From: Hallerella succinigenes
GTDB taxonomy: Bacteria > Fibrobacterota > Fibrobacteria > Fibrobacterales > Fibrobacteraceae
NCBI RefSeq assembly: GCF_002797675.1
Contig: NZ_PGEX01000001.1
Location: forward strand, 2,666,001-2,730,000
Reading direction: 5' to 3'
DNA: 64,000 nucleotides
The translations under genes were made by a program, and so were the position numbers. The notes under the pieces were generated by a model that was not told where the DNA came from, searched no databases, and was given only the letters and a program-made list of their open reading frames with translations. This document shows, piece by piece, positions 26,743 to 35,528 of this stretch (its first letter is position 1; every line of letters starts with the position of its first letter).

Positions 26743-28959
26743 ATGAGAATTCTACTCGTTATCCATGGCTATCCTCCATACTACATGGCTGGTTCTGAGG
26801 TTTATACATACAACCTCGCACGGGAATTGGCGAAAACGAATGAAGTGTTCGTATTCCATCGCATTGAGGATAAAGATATCCCCTTGCACCAGTTCTTTGA
26901 CTCCTTTGAAGAGGGCGTGCATATTCGTAAGATCAACAATTACGAACCGACACCCGCCACCTTCTATGACAAATATCTGAATCCCGTAATCGACGACGCA
27001 TTCCGTGAGTATGTAAAAAGGGTCAATCCCGATGTCGTTCATATCGGCCATCTGTCGCATCTCTCCACGCAGATTCCTATCATCGCAAAAAGAGAATTCG
27101 GCCTCCCCGTTCTATTCACTATTCACGATTTCTGGATGTTCTGCCATCGCGGTCAACTCATTAATCCACAGAACTGGGAGATATGCCCCCTGCCCAATGT
27201 AGCGCAATGTACAAAGTGTGCCGCATTCCATTATCAAAAAGACGACTTTGAGTCTAGACTCATCGAGGAGCGCGATGAGCATATCCGCCAAACCCTAGAC
27301 TGCATTGATGTGTTTTTCGCACCGTCACATACGCTGGAGAACTTCTTTATAAACATGGGCGTTAATCGCCGTAAAATCGTTTATGCCAAATATGGGTTCA
27401 ATGTCTCGAAACTAGCCAAGCATTCCAAGGAGCTTCACCCCGAAATCACATTTGGTTTTACCGGCAGGATTATCCACACCAAGGGAGTCCACCTTCTTTG
27501 TGAAGCATTTAAAAAGGTCGAAGGAAACGCCAAGTTGCTCATTTATGGCGATTACGGAAGCGATTACGGCAATAGACTAAAGGAACACTATTCTAGTGAC
27601 CGAATCCAGTTCAAGGGTTCATACCATAATAATGAGCTGCAAAGTGTCCTAGACTCCCTGGATATTCTAGTGTGCCCGTCCATTTGGCTTGAAAATGCTC
27701 CGCTTGTTATACAGGAGGCACAAAGCGTTGAGCTCCCCGTGTTGGTAAGCGATAGGGGCGGGATGGCCGAACTTGTCCATGATGGCATAGATGGATTCAC
27801 GTTCAAGCTCGGTGATACTAAAGATCTTAGCAACAAGATACAGGACCTTGTCAATCATCCCGAAAAGATATTGAATCTTGTCAAGCCGATTGAGAAAGTC
27901 GTTTCGATAGAAGATGATGCGGCTCTATGCATGCAAAAGTACAACGAGATAAAGAAGCAGAACGTTGTGTACCCGCATAGTCCTTGCCCGCAGCGAATGA
28001 CGTTCATCACGAATCCCGACAAGTGCAATCTCCACTGCAAAATGTGTGACACGTTCTCAGAAGCGAATAGACACAGGCTAAAAGAGTCTCGTCGTCCAGA
28101 TTTAGACTTTAAAGTCGTCGAGGATACAATCGAAAGGCTTGTCCATCACGGCCTAAGAGAAATCATCCCCTCCACCATGGGAGAACCACTGCTGTACCCC
28201 CATTTCGAAGAACTCGTAGATTTGTGTAAGGTTCTCAATGTCAAGATGAACCTGACAACTAACGGGACGTTCCCTGTGAAAGATATTGAATACTGGGGTC
28301 CTAAACTAGTCAATATCATTTCGGATGTCAAGTTCAGCTTGAACGGGATAAACCCGGAAATCAATGAAAGTATCATGTGCGGAGCAGATACGCAAAAGCA
28401 ACTCCATAATATCGAACGATTCATCCAGATGCGGAACGAAGCTGCTTCTAAGGCAACAGTTACGTTGCAATGCACGTTCATGAGGTCTAACCTAGATGAA
28501 CTCAAGAATATGATTGCATGGGCTATCGAGCATGGAGTCGATCGTGTTAAAGGGCACCACCTCTGGAAAACGTCGGATGCTCTGGATTGCGAAATGCTCA
28601 GAACACCAGAAAATGCCGCCCTCTGGAATCAAACCTGTGAAGATTGCCACAAAATTGCCGACGGCAAGGTCAAGCTCGTGAATTTCGACCCTGTTGACTT
28701 GACAAAACCGGCCTTGAACAACGACAACACGTTCTGCCAATTCCTGGGAAAGGAACTATGGATAGAATACGATGGCTCGTACCAAATTTGCTGCTGTCCC
28801 TCAGAAGTCCGCAAGGAATTCGGCGATTTCGGGAATGTCAAGGAATTGTCGCCCTTGGCAATGTGGAACGAAAAGCTCTACTGCGATTTCATCAACAACT
28901 GGGGCAACAGTGAAAACTGCAAGAAATGCAACATGAGATGTGAACGCAAAGGAGAGTAA
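26743..28959 (+). CDS. GT4 glycosyltransferase / radical SAM-SPASM fusion
   Basis: Two enzymes in one 738-aa chain. Residues 1-about 400 form a GT-B retaining glycosyltransferase (GT4): N-terminal HGYPPYYMAGSE, GFTGRIIHTKG at about 240, and the nucleotide-sugar site WLENAPLVIQEA with LVSDRGGMAE at 312-344. Residues about 415-738 are a radical SAM enzyme with the cluster motif CNLHCKMC (C428, C432, C435), STMGEPLL, and a cysteine-rich SPASM-like tail (CCC at 683-685 and CKKCNMRC near the end). Cytoplasmic; no signal. First gene of a tightly packed operon. Proline codons and base composition differ from flanking core genes. Substrates unknown. Confidence 0.88.
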   Translation: MRILLVIHGYPPYYMAGSEVYTYNLARELAKTNEVFVFHRIEDKDIPLHQFFDSFEEGVHIRKINNYEPTPATFYDKYLNPVIDDAFREYVKRVNPDVVHIGHLSHLSTQIPIIAKREFGLPVLFTIHDFWMFCHRGQLINPQNWEICPLPNVAQCTKCAAFHYQKDDFESRLIEERDEHIRQTLDCIDVFFAPSHTLENFFINMGVNRRKIVYAKYGFNVSKLAKHSKELHPEITFGFTGRIIHTKGVHLLCEAFKKVEGNAKLLIYGDYGSDYGNRLKEHYSSDRIQFKGSYHNNELQSVLDSLDILVCPSIWLENAPLVIQEAQSVELPVLVSDRGGMAELVHDGIDGFTFKLGDTKDLSNKIQDLVNHPEKILNLVKPIEKVVSIEDDAALCMQKYNEIKKQNVVYPHSPCPQRMTFITNPDKCNLHCKMCDTFSEANRHRLKESRRPDLDFKVVEDTIERLVHHGLREIIPSTMGEPLLYPHFEELVDLCKVLNVKMNLTTNGTFPVKDIEYWGPKLVNIISDVKFSLNGINPEINESIMCGADTQKQLHNIERFIQMRNEAASKATVTLQCTFMRSNLDELKNMIAWAIEHGVDRVKGHHLWKTSDALDCEMLRTPENAALWNQTCEDCHKIADGKVKLVNFDPVDLTKPALNNDNTFCQFLGKELWIEYDGSYQICCCPSEVRKEFGDFGNVKELSPLAMWNEKLYCDFINNWGNSENCKKCNMRCERKGE

Positions 28960-28961
28960 TT

Positions 28962-29357
28962 ATGAAGATTCTTGTTTTCGGCAACATCGGTTCTGGAAAA
29001 TCCACATTGTCGCGAGTTATTTCAGAGAAGTTAAATGAATTTGAACTAGTCGAAATTGACGATTTTCGGAAACGCTATGGGGACGGAACTATGGAAGCCG
29101 AACAAGTCGCGAAACGGAATTTCTACAACGCCATCGTTCCAGAAAAAAATCAGATTATTGAGGTTATGGGTGCCGGGGATACAGGCGAAGCCCTGTTTGA
29201 AACAATGCAATCCATGCCGGAGCAGAAACTTGTCATAATATTAAAAACGCCCTTGGAAGAGTGCATTTTACGATTAAAGGAACGTCAATGGGTTGTTCCG
29301 TATCCGGCCCCGCCCGAAAAGGCTTTCTCACTTGCCGAAGAAACGGCCCCCCCCTGA
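28962..29357 (+). CDS. P-loop kinase-like protein, probably frameshifted
   Basis: N-terminal half of a small P-loop kinase (adenylate/shikimate/gluconate-kinase style). Walker A is FGNIGSGKST (residues 6-15), with ELVEIDDFRKRYG as the substrate-binding aspartate region. The frame stops at TGA right after a run of eight Cs (29347-29354). With seven Cs it would continue DPFWSDAWEMVPNERLH. The family-like end VDMDNISEESIKGLLLII lies in a third frame up to 29485, abutting the next gene. Two one-base indels therefore separate the halves. It could be a decaying gene, phase-variable at the C-run, or a sequencing error. Confidence 0.68.
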   Translation: MKILVFGNIGSGKSTLSRVISEKLNEFELVEIDDFRKRYGDGTMEAEQVAKRNFYNAIVPEKNQIIEVMGAGDTGEALFETMQSMPEQKLVIILKTPLEECILRLKERQWVVPYPAPPEKAFSLAEETAPP

Positions 29358-29481
29358 TCCATTCTGGAGCGATGCATGGGAAATGGTCCCAAATGAGCGC
29401 TTGCACAGTCGTTGACATGGATAACATCTCGGAAGAGTCTATCAAAGGGCTTCTCTTAATTATACAGGATATGGAGCAGTT

Positions 29482-30921
29482 ATGAAGCAAGAAGATATTA
29501 TTAAAACTATGACGGACGAGATGTTCCCCAAGAGCAAGGGGTTGAATGCAGCGCTTTTGATGGGTTCTTTTGCACGAGGAACATTTACGACAAGATCCGA
29601 TATTGATTTTTCGCTATGGGTGGAAAAGGATGGCTTTGTTGTCGAAGATTTCATCTCGCAACTGAACCTATGCCTTCCGGGTGTCAAGGATATTCGGTTT
29701 ATAGCCCTTCGTGAGAAGTTTGTCGTGTATTTCTCGGACTGCCCGAAAATGGAGTTGGCGATAACGATGCAAATGAGTGGCCTAGACAAGCATTTCCTTG
29801 GTTCAGAAATCGAGGCCAAGGAAAAGAGCATCGTTTTTGCAAATCCTGAGGTCGCCCCCGCTTTAAGGGAACATCTTGACGCGATTCTTTCAGAAAAGAA
29901 ACAAGGGCTTGATACAAGCAAGAAACGCCTTGTGAAGGACTTGGTGGATAAATTTATATATGAATTTGAAAACGCTTCCGATATGCACAGGAGGAGCGAT
30001 AGCTATCGATTTTACTTCGATTACAACATCGCTTTACACGTGGCAATCCAACTTTTGTACATTGCCCAGGGGCGAATAGACTTCTATTATTCACCCAGAA
30101 ACATCACAAAGTTTTTTGACAAGCAGCATAAAGAGGAATTTTTAGAACTAGCTTGCTCTTTGGCTCTCCCGGAAGCGAACAAAAAGAAGCGACAGCTTCT
30201 TAATTTCTTCTACAACGCGATAGAATTGTGCGGTTGCCACTCCGAGAAAGAAATAGACGACATCAAGTCGTTTCTTGAATACATCTACCAGAGGGACTAT
30301 ATATGGAATTTCCGCGATCTTTCCATGCTGTGTAAAAAATGCCGGCCTAGGGTTATTTTTCGCTCTTCGAGCTTTAGCCGCTATCAAGATAGCGACGCCT
30401 TTAATGTCGCCGTTGAAAAAAATGGGATTACGACCATAGTCGATATACGAGACGAAAAAGAGAAACAGGATAAACCCTACGACAGGAAATTGCTTAACGA
30501 TTACCATATAAGATACCTCCCGCTTCCAATGGATATCATGCGTTCGTTGGATTACGATTCAGAATTTCCTCACTACTCGGATATGGAAAAGGAATACCGT
30601 TGGTTCGCTTTGGGGAACAAGGAGTTTTTCCGTAAGTTTTTTACGGAGATTGACACTTCAAAAGAGGTGATAATGATTCACTGCCATGCAGGGAAAGACC
30701 GCACAGGATCGGTTTGCGCCCTCATTGGCTTACTTCTGGGGGAATCTGACGAGGTTCTTGAAAGCGAGTATCTCGAAAGCGAAATGGATGCTGATGTCCG
30801 GAATATTCGCTCTTTCATAGCGACAGTCAGGGAATGCGGGGGCGCAGAAGAATTTCTGCTTTCTTGTGGGGTCTCGACGCAGACAATAGAGCGATGGAAG
30901 GCCGATACCGCAGTGCGTTAA
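29482..30921 (+). CDS. Nucleotidyltransferase / tyrosine phosphatase fusion
   Basis: Unusual 479-aa fusion. Residues 1-about 110 form a DNA polymerase beta-type minimal nucleotidyltransferase with GSFARG (28-33) and SDID (39-42), the metal-binding aspartates. A helical middle (about 130-290) resembles the C-terminal domain of aminoglycoside/kanamycin nucleotidyltransferases. Residues about 295-479 form a bacterial tyrosine/lipid phosphatase of the IphP/Y_phosphatase3 type. Its P-loop is HCHAGKDRTGS (C401, R407), with TTIVDIRDEKEK upstream. The start TTATGA abuts the end of the broken kinase. Transfer and removal of a phospho-nucleotidyl group on one substrate is inference. Confidence 0.87.
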   Translation: MKQEDIIKTMTDEMFPKSKGLNAALLMGSFARGTFTTRSDIDFSLWVEKDGFVVEDFISQLNLCLPGVKDIRFIALREKFVVYFSDCPKMELAITMQMSGLDKHFLGSEIEAKEKSIVFANPEVAPALREHLDAILSEKKQGLDTSKKRLVKDLVDKFIYEFENASDMHRRSDSYRFYFDYNIALHVAIQLLYIAQGRIDFYYSPRNITKFFDKQHKEEFLELACSLALPEANKKKRQLLNFFYNAIELCGCHSEKEIDDIKSFLEYIYQRDYIWNFRDLSMLCKKCRPRVIFRSSSFSRYQDSDAFNVAVEKNGITTIVDIRDEKEKQDKPYDRKLLNDYHIRYLPLPMDIMRSLDYDSEFPHYSDMEKEYRWFALGNKEFFRKFFTEIDTSKEVIMIHCHAGKDRTGSVCALIGLLLGESDEVLESEYLESEMDADVRNIRSFIATVRECGGAEEFLLSCGVSTQTIERWKADTAVR

Positions 30922-30932
30922 GGATGAGGCAT

Positions 30933-31526
30933 ATGACAACATTATTGGAAAAGTTGCAAAAGATTGAAGATATGGATTCCAGGCGGATTGGCGTATTACT
31001 TCGCCATGGCGAACGCGAAGCTATTCCAGCGGGAAGCTATGGAAACGATGTTCTGCTCACCCCAAATGGGGTCGCTGATTCAACCCACTTTGGAAAAACT
31101 CTGTCTTGTTTCAAGGTGAACCGCATTTATACAAGCCCTGTTCCACGGTGTGTCCAAACTGCCGAGTGCATAAAAAAGGGGCTTAGCTCTAGTGCCCCAG
31201 AAATCATTTACGATGATATGCTTGGAAATCCTGGCTTTCATATCGCCGATGCCGATATAGCAGGCAAGGCTTATCTAGAGTATGGCTGCATGGGCGTCTA
31301 TGAACGCTTTTCTCGTGGCGAAATTGTAAATGGCCTTGCCTCGGCAGATTTTCTTCGGGTTCACCCCATACAATGGCTTAAGGCCAGAACTTCAGAAAAG
31401 GGCATGACACTCTTTGTGACACATGATGCGTCGATAGCTCATTTTGCTTTTGCCAACGGGATTCATGCTTATGATGCTGAGAATTGGATAAATTTTTTAG
31501 ACGGTATAATTCTTGATTTCACATAA
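30933..31526 (+). CDS. Histidine phosphatase superfamily protein
   Basis: Phosphoglycerate-mutase-like phosphatase of 197 aa. The phospho-accepting RHG is in VLLRHGERE (about residue 25). IYTSPVPRCVQTAE supplies the second arginine, and FVTHDASIA the C-terminal histidine. I use ATG 30933, preceded by GGATGAGG, in place of longer frames that overlap the NTase/phosphatase gene. Third phosphate-handling gene in a row, suggesting a phosphorylated sugar or alditol intermediate. The exact substrate is unknown. Confidence 0.9.
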   Translation: MTTLLEKLQKIEDMDSRRIGVLLRHGEREAIPAGSYGNDVLLTPNGVADSTHFGKTLSCFKVNRIYTSPVPRCVQTAECIKKGLSSSAPEIIYDDMLGNPGFHIADADIAGKAYLEYGCMGVYERFSRGEIVNGLASADFLRVHPIQWLKARTSEKGMTLFVTHDASIAHFAFANGIHAYDAENWINFLDGIILDFT

Positions 31527-31551
31527 GAACTTCTAGAGGAGTGCAAATAGA

Positions 31552-33225
31552 ATGTCTAAACCTACACTAGCCCTATATGGCATTAAAGACAGGAACAATA
31601 CTCCCTATCCGTCCTTCGTACATGATCACAACCTGTGCTTAATGCAGGATGGAAAGATTGTTAAATATTTGCAATTGGAGCGATATACACGGAGAAAATA
31701 CGACAATCGGTTAGACCTCTTCATTGAGGAACTGGTCGATGATGGAACGATTCCATTACCTGACGATTTTGACCTCGTGTGTGTCAATGATTTCACGGGT
31801 AACGCATTCATTTCGCATAGCGGAAGGTTGCATTTTGAAGCGAACAGGCTTGAAATTCTCTCCCCAGCATTGACTCCTGCACGGGCATATCTAAACAACC
31901 GCGAAGGGTGGGGCGGAAAGGAACTTGCTGCATATTGCTGCTCTCATGAACTAGCCCACATTTCTACCACAATTCCTTTTTATGGAGCATTTAAGGAGAA
32001 CAGTCTACTCATTTCGTTTGATGGGGCATCCAGTCTTGGCAATTATTCCGCTTTTTTATATCAAGATGGGATGCTCAAATTTGTTGAAAACAATTGGACA
32101 GATTTAGGCTTCGCATCAAAACTGTTCAACGACAACAAGCTTGCCTTTCGAACGCTTAATATTGCCCCCTATGCGCACTGCTCAGTTCCTGGAAAGCTGA
32201 TGGGCTTTGCAAGCTGGGGAACATATCAGCCAGAAATCGAGAACTGGCTTAGGGACAATCATTTCTTTAATGGATGCGGCCGACATCACGGGGTGGACAT
32301 ACTGCGGTCTGCAAAGGAAAGGTTTGGCGATGTTTGTCCAGAATTCGATACCAAGAACCCCTTTTTGCAAGATTGTGCAGCGACATTCCAGTACATTTTT
32401 GAAACAGCAGTGTTGACAAAACTTAAATCTCTTCAGGAGAAGTTCCATACCGACTATCTTTACTATGGCGGTGGATGCGCATTGAACATCGTGACCAACT
32501 CAAAGATTGTTGAAAGCGGAATGTTTAAGGACATCTTTATCGCTCCATGCTGCAATGATAGCGGGCTAAGCATCGGCGCAGCTGCATTCCTCGAAATGCA
32601 AAAGGGGAATAAGATTGAAATTCACAGTCCATACCTTTGTAATGTTGGCTTGCCGCATAATGATTTTGATATTGATGAAAATGAAATTTCCCGTGTAGCG
32701 GAAGTTCTTATGAAAGGCGGTATTGTCGGAGTGTGTAATGGTCCGGCAGAAGCTGGTCCCCGGGCACTTGGGAATCGCAGTTTGATCGCACTTGCAAATA
32801 GCCAGGAACTCGCAAAAAAAATGAGTATGGAAATAAAACGGCGCGAATGGTATCGTCCAGTAGCCCCGATAATGCTAGAGAAAAACGCAAGGAGAGTTAC
32901 GGATCAGAAGATTAACGGACTGGCTCGATTTATGCTTATGGACTTTACGATTAAGCCGGAATATAGGGCGCAGATGGCGGGTGTCGTTCACGCAAACGAT
33001 ACGGCAAGAATCCAGACTATTGCTAACGAAAGCGATAATCCCTTTATGTTCCGCCTACTTTCGTATTTGTACGAAAGGCATGGAATCCTCGCTCTTGTCA
33101 ACACATCATTCAATGTGCAGGGAGAGCCCATTGTGCATACGCCAGAGCAGGCCCTAGAATCGACGAAGCGAATGAACTTGGACGGTCTTGTGTTAAACGG
33201 AAAATTTCAAAAAATGGAGAAGTAA
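31552..33225 (+). CDS. NodU/CmcH-family carbamoyltransferase
   Basis: O-carbamoyltransferase of the NodU/CmcH/TobZ family, which uses carbamoyl phosphate and ATP to carbamoylate a hydroxyl. The N-terminal Kae1-like domain (about 1-350) has SHELAHISTTIPFYGAF with the metal histidines, LLISFDGASS and YGGGCALN. The C-terminal YrdC-like domain (about 380-557) has GPAEAGPRALGNRSL and EWYRPVAPIML. The length of 557 aa is normal. In such clusters it decorates nod factors, antibiotics or surface sugars. It is a strong pointer that this operon builds a carbamoylated product. Confidence 0.93.
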   Translation: MSKPTLALYGIKDRNNTPYPSFVHDHNLCLMQDGKIVKYLQLERYTRRKYDNRLDLFIEELVDDGTIPLPDDFDLVCVNDFTGNAFISHSGRLHFEANRLEILSPALTPARAYLNNREGWGGKELAAYCCSHELAHISTTIPFYGAFKENSLLISFDGASSLGNYSAFLYQDGMLKFVENNWTDLGFASKLFNDNKLAFRTLNIAPYAHCSVPGKLMGFASWGTYQPEIENWLRDNHFFNGCGRHHGVDILRSAKERFGDVCPEFDTKNPFLQDCAATFQYIFETAVLTKLKSLQEKFHTDYLYYGGGCALNIVTNSKIVESGMFKDIFIAPCCNDSGLSIGAAAFLEMQKGNKIEIHSPYLCNVGLPHNDFDIDENEISRVAEVLMKGGIVGVCNGPAEAGPRALGNRSLIALANSQELAKKMSMEIKRREWYRPVAPIMLEKNARRVTDQKINGLARFMLMDFTIKPEYRAQMAGVVHANDTARIQTIANESDNPFMFRLLSYLYERHGILALVNTSFNVQGEPIVHTPEQALESTKRMNLDGLVLNGKFQKMEK

Positions 33226-33226
33226 G

Positions 33227-33925
33227 ATGAATTGGCGAGATATTAAGGATTCACAAACGGAAAAGCGGTTCTATTACCATGGAGAACCTGTCTTTAAAGT
33301 TTTCAAGTCAATCTTGAAATTCCATGAGCCGGGGATCGCTCCCGTAGAGGACGAATCGGGATGGTACCATATCACCGTTGACGGATCCGAACTTTATTCG
33401 AGTCGCTATGAACGAACGTTTGGGTTCTATTGTGGTCTTGCAGCAGTAACATCAAAAGAGGGGTGTTGCCATATCGATGCTGCAGGCAAGCCTCTTTACA
33501 GCGAGCGCTATGCTTGGTGCGGGAATTTTCAGGAAAATATCTGTCCCGTTCGCAGCAAGGAGGGGGATTATTTCCACATCAATTCAAAAGGAAATCGCCT
33601 ATACTCGCAAACATTTTTCTATGCAGGTGATTTTAGAGACGGAATAGCCTGCGTAAAGTGCGTCGATGGCATGTGGCGCCATATCAAGGCTGATGGACAG
33701 TTCCTAAATGGCAAGGGATTCCTGGATCTGGGCGTTTTTCACAAGAACATCGCTCCAGCCCGCGATGAAAAGGGCTGGTTTCATTCTGATATTAACGGGA
33801 ACGAACTTTATCCTGAGCGCTATCTGAATATTGAACCGTTCTATAACGGTTTTGCACTCGTAACGAATTTCGACTGGACAAAGAAAATAATTGACGAAAA
33901 CGGGAGCACAATTTTATGCATTTGA
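33227..33925 (+). CDS. WG-repeat (KWG-type beta) protein
   Basis: A 232-aa protein made of about five repeats of about 38-40 residues of the form GWYHITVDGSELYSSRYE...F...G.A.V, matching the WG/KWG beta-repeat family usually seen on cell surfaces or as interaction scaffolds. There is no signal peptide, so it is probably cytoplasmic. It is 1 nt downstream of the carbamoyltransferase and overlaps the epimerase start by 10 nt, so it is translationally tied to the pathway. No catalytic motif; a scaffold or substrate-binding role is inferred. Confidence 0.82.
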   Translation: MNWRDIKDSQTEKRFYYHGEPVFKVFKSILKFHEPGIAPVEDESGWYHITVDGSELYSSRYERTFGFYCGLAAVTSKEGCCHIDAAGKPLYSERYAWCGNFQENICPVRSKEGDYFHINSKGNRLYSQTFFYAGDFRDGIACVKCVDGMWRHIKADGQFLNGKGFLDLGVFHKNIAPARDEKGWFHSDINGNELYPERYLNIEPFYNGFALVTNFDWTKKIIDENGSTILCI

Positions 33926-34851
33926 AAAACAAGAAAATTTTAGTAACCGGAGCACTCGGTTTTATTGGAAGGACGCTTTTGGAAACCCTTATTGAGCAGA
34001 ATTGTGAAGCAGAGCTTTATGGCATAGATATAAAGCCCTTTCCATCAAACGCCAATGCGCTCAAACAGAACATTCGCTACGAGCAACTGGATATCCGTAA
34101 TAAGGAGTTGGTGCAATCCTATGTCCGAAAGCACAAGTTCGACGGAATCGTTCATCTGGCAGCAGTGAGCCGTGTCGAAGATGCAGAAAACGACAAGAAA
34201 AACTGCATCGATACAAATTATAATGGAACCAAATACATCGCTACCGCAGCCGCCGAAAATAGGAGTTCCTGGTTTATTTTCGGAAGCAGTCGTGAAGTTT
34301 ATGGTGAACAAAAAAATTTTCCTGTTTCTGAAAATGCTGATTTACTTCCGCTCAATATCTATGGCTTTTACAAGCTGGAAGGCGAACGCATCGTGAAAGC
34401 CTCATTTGAAAAATATTGCGTTTTGCGATTCTCAAATGTATATGGCAATGCATACGATATCCCCAAACGCGTCATTCCTAAATTCGTTCAAACTGCCTTG
34501 CAAGGCGGAGAATTGACACTTGAAGGTGGTGCTCAGATTATTGACTTCACATTCATTGACGATACCGTCAAGTCAATTATAAGATGCATGGAATTTCTAG
34601 ACGCAGGTAAAATCAAAAAGGAAACTATTCATATCCTGCCAGGCAGAGAAAACAGGATTACAGATATAATTGACATTTTGCGGGAGAAACAAATGTATTT
34701 TTCTGTTCTGAAAAAAGATGCCCGCAGCTACGATGTTCAGCAATTCTTAGGGAACTCTAATCACATGCGCGATGTTTTAGAATTGGATCCGAGTCATTTC
34801 GTGACTTTAGAAGAAGGTATTGATAAATATTTATCAAGAATTGATTATTAA
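33916..34851 (+). CDS. NAD-dependent sugar epimerase/dehydratase
   Basis: Extended SDR enzyme acting on nucleotide sugars. The NAD-binding motif is TGALGFIG (residues about 11-18), with YGIDIKP after strand 2, HLAAVSR, FGSSREVYGE, and the catalytic tyrosine/lysine in YGFYK. RFSNVYG is the substrate-loop hallmark of the GalE/RmlB group. At 311 aa it is full length. Last gene of the accessory operon, followed 5 nt later by a terminator. Which sugar it handles cannot be told. Confidence 0.92.
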   Translation: MHLKNKKILVTGALGFIGRTLLETLIEQNCEAELYGIDIKPFPSNANALKQNIRYEQLDIRNKELVQSYVRKHKFDGIVHLAAVSRVEDAENDKKNCIDTNYNGTKYIATAAAENRSSWFIFGSSREVYGEQKNFPVSENADLLPLNIYGFYKLEGERIVKASFEKYCVLRFSNVYGNAYDIPKRVIPKFVQTALQGGELTLEGGAQIIDFTFIDDTVKSIIRCMEFLDAGKIKKETIHILPGRENRITDIIDILREKQMYFSVLKKDARSYDVQQFLGNSNHMRDVLELDPSHFVTLEEGIDKYLSRIDY

Positions 34852-34855
34852 ACCC

Positions 34856-34886
34856 CTCCCCGGCCCAGCGCTCGGGGAGTTTTTTG
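34856..34886 (+). terminator. Terminator of the accessory operon
   Basis: Stem CTCCCCG/CGGGGAG with a 10-nt loop is followed by T6, five bases after the epimerase stop. Confidence 0.88.
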
Positions 34887-34936
34887 TTATATTTGTACAT
34901 ATTTGCTTAATTATGGTGCGCTTGTTTATGTGCAAT

Positions 34937-35368
34937 ATGCTTAAAATGATTCTTTTGCTTTCGTGCGCATTGTTTGCTCAGGAAATGCCTTCGCCAGTAG
35001 ATTCTGTTTCGCAGAATGTTGACGAAGTAGAAGTTGTAAATCAGCGCCACTTGATATATTACGATTCTGGCTTATTTGGTTTTTGTAAAGAATATTACGT
35101 AGATGGAAAAGTCGTGGATTTGTCGGAGGTGACACAGCTCCTACTAGAGAACGAAAGTTCCAGACGCGATGCCAAAATCTCGAAGGTGCTTATGGGAATT
35201 GGGTACGTATTTGGGGGATTAAGTGGCTTTTTGCTTGGGTATGGATTTGTTCAGTCGCCGCCTTATAGTAAGTACATGTTTATTGGCTCAGCGATTTCTT
35301 TTTCTGTGGGCCTTGTCGGTGCGAGAGCATCTTCGCATTATCTAGATAAAGCGATTGACGAGTATTGA
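34937..35368 (+). CDS. Hypothetical membrane protein
   Basis: Not recognised. A short signal peptide or anchor (MLKMILLLSCALFA) is followed by a soluble part with DEVEVVNQRHLIYYDSG. Two close hydrophobic helices come near the C-terminus (GIGYVFGGLSGFLLGYGF and FIGSAISFSVGLVGA), rich in glycine. In-frame ATGs at 34913, 34928 and 34946 are alternative starts; none has a clear ribosome site. The 143-aa single gene stands between the accessory operon and the AAA-ATPase gene. Confidence 0.6.
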   Translation: MLKMILLLSCALFAQEMPSPVDSVSQNVDEVEVVNQRHLIYYDSGLFGFCKEYYVDGKVVDLSEVTQLLLENESSRRDAKISKVLMGIGYVFGGLSGFLLGYGFVQSPPYSKYMFIGSAISFSVGLVGARASSHYLDKAIDEY

Positions 35369-35528
35369 AAAAATTTGTTTAATAAGAAAAAAACTAGAAA
35401 TACAGAGAGCTCCTCATAAAAGCGACATAAAACTTTTTATAAGGTAAGACCCAATGGTTTTAACCTTTTTCATCTAAAATGCTCTTCGGAATTTGCAAAG
35501 ATTGTGGAGCATTGTGTATATTGTTGAC

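Noticed and set aside
29482-29850. MNT-HEPN toxin-antitoxin nucleotidyltransferase
   Set aside because: No separate HEPN gene and no RxxxxH motif in the helical part; fusion to a phosphatase and operon context point elsewhere.
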